Positions 19,876 through 29,992 of a DNA stretch of 38,261 nucleotides are shown one piece after another. The position numbers were made by a program, and so were the translations under genes. The stretch's first letter is position 1; every line of letters begins with the position of its first letter. The DNA is from Periconia sp. R9002 (taxonomy: Eukaryota > Ascomycota > Dothideomycetes > Pleosporales > Periconiaceae). The notes under the pieces were generated by a model that made no database searches, was not told the origin of the DNA, and worked only from the letters and a program-made list of their open reading frames with translations. The stretch covers positions 1 through 38,261 of the forward strand of contig JAMAHW010000156.1 of assembly GCA_023627715.1 (NCBI GenBank). Direction: 5' to 3'.

Positions 19876-20559
19876 GGTTGATGGATGCCGTTTGTGGATC
19901 GAATGGATATGGAAATTGGTGCCTGTTGTTGGGTGATGGATTATTTTGTGGCGTCCAAAGGAAAAGTACGACCGCAATGGAGAATCAAAGGATCAAACCG
20001 ACATGATTTCTGGCTAATTTACTTATATACGAAGTCTAGATATAATAGCATGTGAAGTTGAGCTCTGGGACGTTGAACGAGATGTAGTCGAGACCTCCAG
20101 TACGCTAGCCGGATTCAGAAGTCGACCGACGGAATAGACGGGCAATTTTGTGGCCCGTCTGTATCGTGGGAATACCTAACAAGCTGTCTGATTTGCTCTT
20201 GAAAATTGGTGTCGCTGTAAATGCTGTTCCATGGTCCCAACATTTATCTCTGCTTAGAAACAGAGAAGTTGTTAGACTGAAGACGTACGCTCCAATCTCG
20301 GTAACCAGCCCCGCCATCACCGAACCATCCCCGCCCGAGGGGCAACCTCCTTCCTTACTTCCAGACACAACGACATGATCACATAGAACGTTCTTGCACT
20401 CAATTGCACCCCCTCCTGCTTTCTGCTTGAAAGTATTACAATGCTCACGTCAATTCCCTAGCAGCATTCGATTCTTCACGCTGGAATCGACATGCGCCAG
20501 TGATATTCCCACCCACTAACCATAGTCATCACTAACCACAGCGAGCGCCTGCAAGGCAT
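19876..20559. other. divergent intergenic region
   Basis: 684 bp between the divergent PAQR and PCI-like genes. Two overlapping antisense ORFs (20105-20368 minus and 20148-20378 plus) are open, but neither has a family resemblance; I treat both as chance. The sequence ACTAACCACAG at 20531-20541 could be the end of an intron in the leader of the next gene. Confidence 0.45.
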
Positions 20560-21563
20560 ATGATGAAGAACAACGAGCAATTGAGACCGAGCAGTCGACG
20601 CGGGGCTTCGGGCGCCTGGCGACGAGGCGATCGATTGAAACCCGCTCCAGCAGATACCCTCGAACTGTACGGCCTGCCGTCCAAAGGCGAAACGCGGTAC
20701 ATACACCTCCTTCCATCACCATGTACAAAGTACTAACAAGAAACAGCCTCAACGACTTCCGCACGCAAGAACTCTACTTCCACAAAATCCTCGAACGCTA
20801 CATGCGCCTCTGCGCCATCAACGAAAAACAACTCAGCACCCTCTTCGCCTCCATCTCGCAAACCCTCAACGCCGACTTCGTCGCCAGCCTCAACCTGCCC
20901 ACCCCACCCTCCTCCGTCACCACCACCAACGATCCCCGCACACCCAGCACCCCCTTCACCAGCCCCTCCCTCTCCGAACTCTCCACCGTCCTTGCCGCAC
21001 TCCGCAAACTCCGCGAAGCCATCACCGCGTCCGGCCGCAAAGACGCCTTCGCGCGCCGCGCGTACTTCTTCGGCGTGCACGCCGGCATCTTGTGTAAAGA
21101 CTGGGAATCGTACAGCCCGGCGCTGACGTCGCTCCTCACCGTCATCCACCGCGCCGAGGCCCCGCTCTCGGCGCCAGATTTGAAGGAGTACGTCGGTCTT
21201 TTAATCCTCGACCAGGCGTGTCGGCAGGGGAACCTCGCGCTCGCGCATGAAACGCGGGTTAAGTACGCGTACCGCGATCGCAGGGTCGAGTTGGTGTTGA
21301 AGGCGCTGGTGGCGGATAATTGGGTGCTTTTTTGGAAGATGAAGAGGGCGGTGGATGGGTATCAGCGCAGCGTGATGGAGTTTGCGGAGAAAGAGGTTAG
21401 GTTGCATGCGTTGAAGTGTTTGGGGAGGGGGTATATGAGTGTTGAGAGGAATTTTGTTGAGGCGTGTGCCGAGAGGTCGTGGGCAGAGTTGGTTAAGGAT
21501 GGGGTCGGGTGGGAGTTGACGGATGCGGATCGGGTGTTGATTAAGAAGCCGAAGGGGAAGTGA
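20560..21563 (+). CDS. PCI-like (SAC3/GANP, CSN8/PSMD8/eIF3k type) domain protein
   Basis: Two exons (20560-20696, 20747-21563) around a 50-bp intron with donor GTACAT, a perfect TACTAACA branch and AAACAG acceptor give 317 residues. The join yields LPSKGETRLNDFRTQELYFHKILERYMRLC, continuous across the boundary, which supports the model. The helical body (LKEYVGLLILDQACRQGNLALAHE, then LVLKALVADNWVLFWKMKRAV and VRLHALKCLGRGYMSV) has the spacing of the CSN8/PSMD8/eIF3K and SAC3/GANP helical repeat plus winged-helix domain. Such proteins act as scaffolds in mRNA export, proteasome, signalosome or translation-initiation complexes; which one applies here is not evident. Residues ~58-80 are a Pro/Ser/Thr insertion. 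Two ATGs (20560, 20563) are adjacent; the first was used. Confidence 0.7.
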
Positions 21564-21842
21564 AGGGGGGGTGGGGTGGAGGTAGGCCTTTTTGACTAGA
21601 GTGGAGTGGTGAGTGATGGGGTTTGGGGAGGTTAGGGATTATGTGTTTGTGAATGAAAGGGAATGGGTGAGTGGGTGGGCGATTTTGAACATGTCAAGTT
21701 GCTAATTCTTCGTGATAGAAAGCCCATGGAAGAACATCCCTCCCGAAAAACAACGACTCACGAAGCGTTGACAGGGTATCATTATTTTATTTCTTCTTCT
21801 TGCATCTGCTGGCTATGCGTGTAGTATAGCAAAAAGAGACAC

Positions 21843-23320
21843 CTACTCCTCGTCCTCCATCTCTTCATCATCGTCGTCGTCGTTCTCGCCCCCTTCGCCA
21901 TCCTCATCATGCCACACATCATCATCCATATCGTACTCGTCGTAATCCTCCATGTCTTCATCCTCATCCTCCTCGCCCTTTTTCTCACCACCACCTCGCT
22001 CTTTCCTCTTCTTCTCGATATTCTCCCGCTGGATCCGCCTCCGCTCCGCCTTCTCCGCGTTCCGCTTCTGCCACACAGCGTCCAACTGCTTGACCTCTGC
22101 GTCGCTCTTCGTGACGTACTCATGCCACATGACCTTGCCACTGCAGATATCCTCTTCCACCTTGGTAAGTCGCAGTTTGAGACGCGGACCCAGCTCGACG
22201 AGTTTAACAGCGCGCTTCTCGACCTTCGGTCTCGAGGCGTGCGGTTTCCGCGCGTCGTCGCCGCCGGCTTTGGCGCGCTCGCGTTCCCGCTTCGACATTA
22301 CTTTGCGCGTTACGGTGGCGGCGACTTCGACTTCGGCGTCGGTGTCGAGCTCCGTGTCGCTGGCGGACGTGTAGCCCGCCGCGGAAGGGTCCAGCATGTA
22401 ATCCGCGACGTCCTCGAGGCCGCCGAGATTCGGCAGCCCGCGCTTCTTCTTCTCGCGGCTTCCGATGAGCTTCTCAGCGGCGTAGAGGCGCCGAATCGGT
22501 TTCGAGAGCCCCGCGATCTTGGTCGTGATGGCGTAGTGGCGCAGGCTGATTGTGCAGGACCCGTTCTCCTCGGACGGCGGCTCGCGGTTGAGCAGGAGCA
22601 CGCGCTTGATGGCGTGCAGGGGCGTCGTGTGGGGCTGGATGGGCGGGAACAGGCCCTGGAACATATCCGTCACCAACTTCTCCAGATGCTTGGGCGGCGC
22701 TTTGTCGCCCAGCTTCTCGCGCTCGGCGTCCGAGGTGATGAAGTTGTTCATGACGAGTAAAGGTGCCATGTCGAAGTCGCCCGCCGCGCCGGTGCGTGGG
22801 TGCTTGAGCGACTTCATGATGTCTTTTGCCAGCGAGTACTTCTCTACGCGGAAGTGGAGGGTTGGGCCCCGGGGGATTTTGGCGAGGCGCAGGTTCGTGT
22901 TGCCTGCTTCGGAGCGCGAGAAGAGGAGGAGGTGGGTTACGCCTAGGGGTCCGGCCATGACGGTGTAGTCGCGCAGTTTGTTGGCTCTGCGTTCCTGGGG
23001 AGCATGTTAGAGATTTGCTACTATTGAAATCCTTGAAGTGATACTCAATTGGGGCACACGAAGCTTTTTCGTTCTATGCGTATGTTTGCAAGAAGAATGA
23101 AAGGAAAGGGAAAGTAGAAAATACTACATACTTTGAGCCTAACAGCCGTGTCAGGCTGCATCACCTGTCGCATGTCTTGGACCAGTTGCGATACGCTCGA
23201 TCCCACCTCTCCCGCACCTATCCGTATCACCATGCTCTTTGGATTGTTCTCATTCGGCTTCTTCGAGGCCTGCTTGTCCGCGACGGACTGTTTTCTTCTC
23301 CCGCTGGCGTGGCGCGCCAT
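21843..23320 (-). CDS. SSF1: Brix-domain ribosome biogenesis protein SSF1/Peter Pan
   Basis: Two exons (23132-23320 and 21843-22994; 137-bp intron with GTATGT donor and CCCCAG acceptor) give 446 residues. The start MARHASGRRK, then NPKSMVIRIGAGEVGSSVSQLVQDMRQVM and the join to ERRANKLRDYTVMAGPLGVTHLL, is the Ssf1/PPAN version of the Brix domain. Brix proteins bind pre-rRNA; Ssf1 acts in early 60S subunit assembly and 27S pre-rRNA processing in the nucleolus. The C-terminal 100 residues are highly basic and then almost purely acidic (runs of D and E to the end), as is common for nucleolar factors. It is divergent from RRP3 with 315 bp between the ATGs, suggesting joint control. Confidence 0.93.
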
Positions 23321-23635
23321 TGAGTCTTATTTTTTTTCCGTTCTCCCCTCCTTTTCAATGTCGAACAAAAAAGTTTCTCGTGGAAACGGAGCGGAGTGAA
23401 TTGAAAATCGTAGGCAGCTATCTGTGTGCTGCCGGTGTAAAGTTTATCTGTTGTACCCAGAGGAAGAGAAGAGAGCTCGGTCCCAAAATTTCTCTGGGAC
23501 GTCGTTTTCGAAATCTTGGCGGGATTTTTCTCTTATCGATAGTCTTGACTAGCCGGGTCGAGACCCACTTCAACCTTTTTCCCACTCAACAGAGCTTCCT
23601 TCCTTCTGGTTTTACTTACAACATTTTTCGACACC
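23321..23635. promoter_or_regulatory. bidirectional promoter of SSF1 and RRP3
   Basis: The 315 bp between two divergent nucleolar ribosome-biogenesis genes must serve both. CCAAAATTTC (23483-23492) partly matches the RRPE core (AAAATTTT), and GGATTTTTCTCTTATCGAT (23522-23540) combines a T-rich stretch with a weak PAC-like GAT core. The motifs are derived from yeast and match imperfectly, so the assignment is tentative; the shared promoter itself is certain from geometry. Confidence 0.5.
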
Positions 23636-25197
23636 ATGCCTGCAATCAAGAAAAGGAAATTGAACGGGGCAGCTCCCTCGAACGGAGACGGTGTGCACAA
23701 GGTCAAACCGTCGAAATCGGGCCCGTATGCGAAACCGAGCCAGCGGAAAGCGCCCGAACCTGCGTCCGAGTCTGAGTCGAGCGAAGGCGAGGATGTGGAA
23801 GAGCTTGAGGATGGAGAGAGTGGTCAAGAGGAGGGTTCTGAACATGGCAATGACGCGGACAAAACGGCCAAAAAGACATTTGCAGACCTTGGTGTGAGAG
23901 AAGAGCTCTGCGAAGCTTGCGCCAATCTCAAGTTCACGCACCCGACGCCGATCCAGGAACAATCGATCCCGCTCGCGCTCGAGGGGAGGGATATTATTGG
24001 ATTGGCTGAAACGGGTTCAGGGAAGACGGCGGCTTTCGTGCTGCCGATTTTGCAGGCGCTCATGGAGAAGCCGCAGCCGCTGTTTGGTCTTGTCCTTGCG
24101 CCGACGAGAGAACTTGCTTTTCAGATCTCGCAGCAGGTTGAAGCGCTCGGTATGGAATTGAAAAGACAGCAAAGATTATGGTGTGCTAATTGTGGCTAGG
24201 CTCAATCATCAACGCCAAATGCGCTACACTCGTGGGAGGCATGGACATGGTCACCCAGGCCATCGCTCTGAGCAAGAGGCCGCATATCGTGGTTGCTACG
24301 CCAGGTCGATTGCTAGATCATCTAGAAAACACCAAAGGTTTCTCTCTCCGACATCTCAAATACCTAGTCATGGACGAAGCCGACCGACTCCTCGACCTCG
24401 ATTTCGGTCCCATCCTCGACAAGATCCTCAAAGTCCTCCCGCGCGAGGGCCGCCACACCTACCTCTTCTCCGCAACCATGTCCACGAAAGTCGAGAACCT
24501 CCAACGCGCCGCCCTCCACAACCCCCTCCGCGTCAGCATCTCCACGAGCTCCCACCAAGTCGTCTCTACCCTGATGCAGCGCTACATCTTCCTCCCCCAC
24601 AAGCACAAAGACCTCTACCTCATCCACCTCCTCAACGACGCCATCGGGCACCCCACGATAATCTTCACCCGCACCGTCAACGAAACGCAGCGCCTCGCCA
24701 TCCTCCTCCGCACCCTCGGCTTCGGCGCCATCCCTCTGCACGGCCAACTCAGCCAGTCGGCGCGCCTGGGCGCCCTCAGCAAATTCAAAAGCAAGTCCCG
24801 CGACATCATGGTCTGCACCGATGTCGCCGCCCGCGGCCTCGACATCCCGTCCGTCGACCTCGTCCTCAACTTCGACCTCCCCGCCGACAGCAAAACCTAC
24901 GTCCACCGCGTCGGCCGCACGGCCCGCGCGGGCAAAAGCGGAAAAGCCATCTCGTTCGTCACGCAGTATGACGTCGAGCTCTGGCTGCGCGTTGAGACGG
25001 CCCTGGGGAGAAAGATCGAGGAGGAGATTGTTCCTAAGGATGAGGCGATGGTGTTGATGGATCGTGTTAGTGAGGCGCAGATTGTGGCGGTTAGGGAGAT
25101 GAAGGAGATTCATGATAAGAGGGGGAGGGGTAAAGGTGGAGGCAGGTTTGGGAAGGGGAAGAGGGGGAGGGATGAGATGGATAGGGAGGAGGGTTGA
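23636..25197 (+). CDS. RRP3: DEAD-box ATP-dependent RNA helicase Rrp3 (DDX47)
   Basis: Two exons (23636-24149, 24200-25197; 50-bp intron GTATGG...GGCTAG with GCTAAT) give 503 residues. After an acidic, low-complexity N-terminus (to about residue 80) come the Q motif (KTFADLGV...[12 protein letters not shown]), motif [10 protein letters not shown], Ia [61 protein letters not shown] and [18 protein letters not shown] with [12 protein letters not shown] is the Rrp3/DDX47 branch, needed for 18S rRNA maturation in the nucleolus. The C-terminus is a Gly/Arg/Lys-rich tail. The gene is divergent from SSF1. Most of exon 2 is C-rich on the coding strand, switching to G-rich after about 24960. Confidence 0.95.
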
Positions 25198-25846
25198 AGA
25201 TTTAATTAATGAACCAATGTTGGGTTTTGCTATTCAAACTTTGTCTGCTTTTTTGAGATTTTTCTTCTTCTTCTTCTGTGGCGTACGGTGTCTGTTAACA
25301 AAATAGATTGGACCTCTATCTTCATGTTGTCGTTTTAAGTAGGTAGGTATTTATCAGAGGGACGAATCTCTGTTGCGTTTGTCGTTTATATAGTTAATTA
25401 ATCGCTCTCTATGCATATTATCATACATCCACATATAGCTTCGCATCCAACCTTCTCCCTCCCTCTCGCCCTCACAGTCGACCAAACCATCGGTCGTTCT
25501 AAGAATCGATGAAACGTACCTCTAGCCCTAACCTTAAGGAGAAGGGCGAAGGATGTACCTGAACCAAGGTAGAAGCAGAGGTATTTTACAAAAAAGAGTT
25601 ACAAATTTCATCTCGACCCAAAACTGCGCGGACATTTTTCACGGCAAAAACGCTTAGGAACAGCAGCAACGAATTCGATTTGTTTAAGCGAAAAATAGAA
25701 AAGAAGAAGCGAATCGAGAGAGGGGGTATATAGCGTTTCGAAAACCTGCCTGCTTAACTGCGAGAAAAGGCAACAACATCAGAAAAACGGCGCTGAAAAA
25801 AAGTGAGATAGTTAGGTAGTGCTACAAAAAAAACCGTTTCATTTCC
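25198..25846. other. intergenic, convergent 3' flanks
   Basis: 649 bp between RRP3 and the convergent coiled-coil gene. Contains a TTCTTCTTCTTCTTC microsatellite at about 25262-25276 and A-rich runs; a CTCTAGCCCTAACCTTAAGG stretch at about 25520-25540 resembles telomere units only by chance. No gene seen. Confidence 0.5.
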
Positions 25847-27739
25847 TCATTCGTCCTCGTCGAATAACAAAGAGACCATGGTTTTCGTCGCCGCAAAGGC
25901 CCCTTTGCTGCGTAGAATCATATCGAACGTCTCGGGGATCTTCTGGAGGCTTTTGGTTTCGTCTGTTTCGGTCCCTGTGCACAAAAGTCAATTAGCTACA
26001 TGTTCGTGTCGATGGTAGGAAGAAGCAAACAAGATGGGTGAAGTGTGAAACTTACAAACGCTGGGCACCGCAGCCCAACACGCAACCTCCGAGCACGCCT
26101 CGCCCGTCCAATCAAAGCCGATTTTCCACTCGAGCTTCAAGAGTACATGGCGATCCTGCAGGATGAGCACATCGCGGCCGAGATGCCTGTTTAGATCCCG
26201 TCTCGAGATCGTTTTGGGCTCGACTTTTTGGCCCCGTTGCTGAGCTGCTGGATTGTTCTCCGTATTCTCCTCGCCCATTCGCCCGGGTAACAAACGCGGA
26301 AATGAAGTCTCGCACTTGTGCCAGTGTTCTGCGCGTTTCCGCGCCATCTCCCAGTAGGATCCCACGGCCCAGCAAGCGTTGCTGAGGTCGCGCTCGGCGG
26401 ATTTGGCGCGGATAAAGGGGCCGAGTTCGCGGTCGGCCCAGGGCGAGAGGGTGAGAAGGTCGAGGGTTGTGATGGTAGAAGTAGGGACGTCAAGGACGAG
26501 GGAGAGGGAAGCTGTGAGGAGGCTTTGGGGGCCGGTTAATTGGATGATGTGGGTTTGGTGGATTTGGCTAGGGTTTGATAGAGGTTTGGAAGAGGGGAGG
26601 TGGGGCTGGGTTTCGATGGTGAGCGGGGTGAACATTTGGAGGTATGGGAGGGGGTCGGCGAGGTCGAGGGGTTGGTGTGACGGGATGGCTTTTGAACTTT
26701 GTTGTTTGGACGGAGGTGGTGGGATGGAGTGAGTGGAGAAAGGGAGGAAGGAACAGAGGAGGTTAGATATTGATGGTGGTTGCTCGTCTTTCCCCTCCTT
26801 ACCGGTCCTGCTAATCTTGTTGATGAAAGAAATTAGGTCTTCTCTTTCTTTTGGTTGAAGGATATGTGTAGGTGGTTGCCCCTGTATTTTGACAATCTCC
26901 TCCGTGCACCGCGAGACCTGGTTCTCGAGTTCCTCCAGTTCTCGCAAGAGTTTTTTCTTTTCCCTCCTCTTTTGCTCTAGTTCGGGATCCGGGAGTGGTT
27001 TGGTCTTCTGAATCGCGTTCTCTTGCGCCTCTTTTTCGTTTTCTTCAGGTTTATCAGCGGCTTGTTCCTGGATTGATGATGAATCTGGAGCAACGCTTGA
27101 TTCTTCAACCGGTGCCTTCATCTTTGGGGGCTTTTTGCTCGGCGTAGAGAACAAGATACCACGACGAGGAACATCCTTGTGTGACGGCGTCAAAGGTTGG
27201 TTTGAATCCTCACTCCCTTCTCGCTGGGGCCTCTGAGTACGAGATTGCCCATTTTGTGTCCCCCCTGTACGCGATGCTTGCGCAGTTCCGTTAGCCTCTC
27301 GACCTTCTCCATCCAACACCTTTTCCCGCTCTGCCTGTGTCTGAGTGTCGCTACCCTCCAGTATGCGTGCACGGGCTTCGTTGCCGTTTGCGAAAACATT
27401 GTTGTGTCCGTTTTGGCCCTCCGTCGCCGATGCGAGGTTAGATGAAGGCTGCCGTAGCAAATTTGGATAATTACGCGCGAGACTAGCCTTGGTCGGCGAT
27501 GCGAACGACGGTCTTCGGGGAGGCTTTTTGAGGGGGCTCGGAGGTCTCTCATGTCTGCCTTTCGTGGGTGATACAGATGGTCGTCGAGGTGGTTGCTTGA
27601 GTGGACTTTGCGACCTATTTGCGCCCGCCATTGCATGTGATCCGACGGAGGGTCTGCGTGGTGGCTGTTTAAGCGGACTTGATCTTTCATCTTGAGTTGG
27701 CGATATCGTCCGCCGTCTCTTTCGTGCTGGCTCCTCCAT
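25847..27739 (-). CDS. nuclear-type coiled-coil protein with three SPLKxPPRRPS motifs
   Basis: Two exons (26056-27739, 25847-25974; 81-bp intron GTAAGT...GCACAG) give 603 residues. Splicing replaces a read-through tail with a conserved-looking end, VPSVW-TETDETKSLQKIPETFD...SLLFDEDE. Residues 6-11 are a basic KRRRT cluster. Nearly identical units SPLK(Q/K)PPRRPS sit at residues 21-31, 45-55 and 68-78, each a potential CDK site, followed by FASPTKASLARNYPNLL. GILFSTPSKKPP lies near 194-205. A coiled coil (PELEQKRREKKKLLRELEELENQV...) covers about 252-286, and the last 250 residues form a globular domain. The layout recalls kinetochore or other cell-cycle proteins of ascomycetes, but I cannot name the family. 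The gene is divergent from the OXLD1-type gene. Confidence 0.75.
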
Positions 27740-28170
27740 GATTGTTTTGCGCCGGCTCGTACAGTTTCCTAGCCAGTGATCCTACAATTGGTTGTTGAGA
27801 TCGTCCTATTCTCCGGTTCGCGCCGATAGTCAGGAAAAGGTGAGAATGAAGAGCGTCTGGGACGTTTGACTAACGTCCAAAGTGCGGGATGTTGAAGGTA
27901 GCTTGACGCGTCGTCGCGTGTGGTGTTGTGGGGGGTTCTCGGGGCAAATGTGCAAGTTTAGCCGAGGCCTCGGAAAGCAGCGCAATGACTTCATTGGCAA
28001 CATTGATTGACTCTTTTCTTCCCTACACTAACAGGGTCTACGCACACGTCAAGGCGCAACCCTTCACCCAAGAAAAGCCAGCAATATCCACACCGCTAGT
28101 ATACATGGTCGCTAGTATCGAGATATGATAAGGTCGGGTTTTCTGGAACGGTCCGCTGGAACATAAGGAA
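27740..28170. other. divergent intergenic region
   Basis: 431 bp between the divergent coiled-coil and OXLD1-type genes. A 66-codon plus-strand ORF (27928-28128) is open but unlike any family and is probably leader or promoter sequence. Confidence 0.5.
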
Positions 28171-28971
28171 ATGGACCAGTTTACACATTCAGTTCGACCG
28201 TCGATTTTACGGGGAGGCAACTGGTTTTTGGGCACTCATACCAAAAGTGCGGGTATCTTGCGAAGAAAAGGTCTACAGAATAGTGACCGGATACAGCGGC
28301 GTTTTAAAGGCTACATTGCACCTCCTGGTGGCCAAGCGCGGCCACTGACGGGCTACTATGCGGGTAAAGCATTCCGCCATCCACCGAAGATGTGAGCCAT
28401 TCTAAAAGTATACACAGAGATCCTTTCGAAACCAGCGAGAATAAGACAGCCCTCAATACCGCCAGAAGCCCAACCAGCGAAACCGATCCCCGCACCGCAA
28501 TCAAACACAGAAGCAACATGGGAAAAAGCAAAAAAAGTATTCGGATCACGGGAGAAGGATATGGCCGAGCGCAGAAAGCAATGGGAGGCGGCCACTCAAA
28601 ATATAGCCGGAGTTTTGGTCCCACCCCGTCCGACTGAGCCGGACAACTGTTGTATGTCGGGCTGTGTGAATTGTGTCTGGGACATGTATCGCGATGAGAT
28701 GGAGGAATGGGCGGCAAAGAGTGCGGAAGCACGCGCTCGGTTGCAGGCCCAGAAACAGAGTACGAAACCAATCACCGCCTCTTCGATTGCAAACGATACC
28801 GCGTCACTAGCCACCAGCATGGACGATGATGGCGGTGGCAGCGAGACAAACTGGGTCGCAGAAGAGAAGCCTGATCTATTTGATGATATCCCAGTGGGTA
28901 TAAGAGAATTCATGCGTACGGAGAAGATGTTGAAGCAGAAGCACGGCGCCGAGCGAGCCTCATCAGTGTAA
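28171..28971 (+). CDS. oxidoreductase-like domain (OXLD1-type) mitochondrial protein
   Basis: Exons 28171-28363 and 28418-28971 around a 54-bp intron (GTAAAG...ACACAG) give 248 residues. The core PPRPTEPDNCCMSGCVNCVWDMYRDEMEEW is the cysteine-rich oxidoreductase-like N-terminal domain (PF09791), with the CC, C and C positions intact; the family is mostly mitochondrial and of uncertain biochemical role. Splicing joins PLTGYYA to EILSKPARIRQPS, giving the GYY(x)-xLL/ILS pattern that I recall before the domain in fungal members. Without the intron the downstream ORF would start at an internal ATG at 28561. The N-terminal exon is Arg/Ser/Gly-rich without acids for its first part after residue 2, fitting an import signal, but the exact start is uncertain; 28171 is the first in-frame ATG. 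Confidence 0.75.
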
Positions 28972-29098
28972 ATAACTTTTTTGAATTGGCCTCCGTGGAG
29001 AAATTCCACATTGATATGATATCTTGTTCCTCATGTGACGCCTCCAAAACCTTTGCGCACTCCGCTCCAACGGACCGGCCCTAACCACAGGAGAATGT

Positions 29099-29484
29099 CT
29101 AATCCTCTCCAACATCCACACCCTTGGCGCGAAGCTCTTTCCTTGCTTGCTGTATCTCAGCCAGGATCTCTTTGTGCGCCTCAGGAACGTCGTTGAAGGT
29201 GAAGACTCCCCAGCCGAGCTTGAAGAGTAGGTATGCGCCGAAGGAGACGAGAGCCCAGAAGGGGAGCTGAAAACAATTAGCTGCATACGCTGGCAACGAT
29301 TCCGGATACACTGACGACTGGGACAATCTCGGTTTGAATCTTCTCCGGAAGAGCTACTATCTGCAAGAAAACGGCCAGGTAGAGCTGTGCTCGTTAGAAA
29401 TGGTAGACGTGCAGGGAGCGTTTGAGGGGTTCTTACGGAGGACAGCAGCAAGGCAATGGAAACAGTCTGCTGAGCGCGCGTCAT
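29099..29484 (-). CDS. DPM3: dolichol-phosphate mannosyltransferase subunit 3
   Basis: Three exons (29437-29484, 29316-29384, 29099-29266) with introns of 52 and 49 bp give a 94-residue protein, the normal DPM3 length. Two N-terminal hydrophobic helices (SIALLLSSLYLAVFLQIVAL and LPFWALVSFGAYLLFKLGW) are followed by FNDVPEAHKEILAEIQQA and RAKGVDVGED, the diagnostic C-terminal coiled coil and D-L/V-R-A-K-G-V motif. DPM3 anchors the catalytic DPM1 in the ER membrane, supplying mannosyl-phospho-dolichol for N-glycosylation, GPI anchors and O-mannosylation. All exon joins are in phase 0. The second donor (GTCAGT) is weak, but the join restores the family's PVLPFWAL. The gene faces the OXLD1-type gene tail to tail (127 bp) and the SmgGDS-like gene head to head. 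Confidence 0.9.
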
Positions 29485-29992
29485 CGTGGCGAGTGCTATC
29501 TGGAAAAAGAAACTGTCGAGTATTATAGAGTTTTCGGGATTGAGCAACTGGCGCGGGGTGAACGAAGCCAATGCCTGTAGCGATTGAACACGGTTGTGGG
29601 AGCGTTCAGGCGGAGGTTTGGGCCACACGTGACCTCGTTAGCTACACCTACCGTACCAGGATTGGCGCATCTTACACCAAGGGCTAGCCTTTTGGAGAGT
29701 GTCCTCGCCAACATTTCAAGAGTAAAATGATCAATGCAACGCGCGAATCTGCAATGCAACAACACATTTTCTAAATCTGCAGCAACTTGATTTCTCTCTG
29801 AATTTTTCTCTACTTTACACTACTTCTTGCAGGCTGTTGACGTCCTTCCCACACCCTTCTTGAATGCTCGTCCAGATTTAGGCGCCCGGGATACTTCAGC
29901 CACTCTATCTTCCACACAGAGAATAGGGCATGTGGCTTGGGGAACTGGTGCATATTCTATTGTGAACCTGATTTCAACTGCTTGGTCTCAAC
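29485..29992. other. divergent intergenic region
   Basis: 508 bp holding the promoters of DPM3 and the SmgGDS-like gene. The open frames here (29523-29765 minus; 29827-30039 plus, which overlaps the next start in another frame) look random. Confidence 0.5.

Noticed and set aside
20105..20378. Two overlapping opposite-strand ORFs between PAQR and the PCI-like gene
   Set aside because: Neither shows a domain or splice pattern; both sit in a divergent promoter region.
24183..25113. Long alternative-frame ORFs over RRP3 exon 2 (262 codons plus strand, 249 codons minus strand)
   Set aside because: Composition is Arg/Pro/His-rich or Val/Asp/Glu-rich, as expected when GC-rich coding DNA is read in other frames; the helicase frame explains the DNA.
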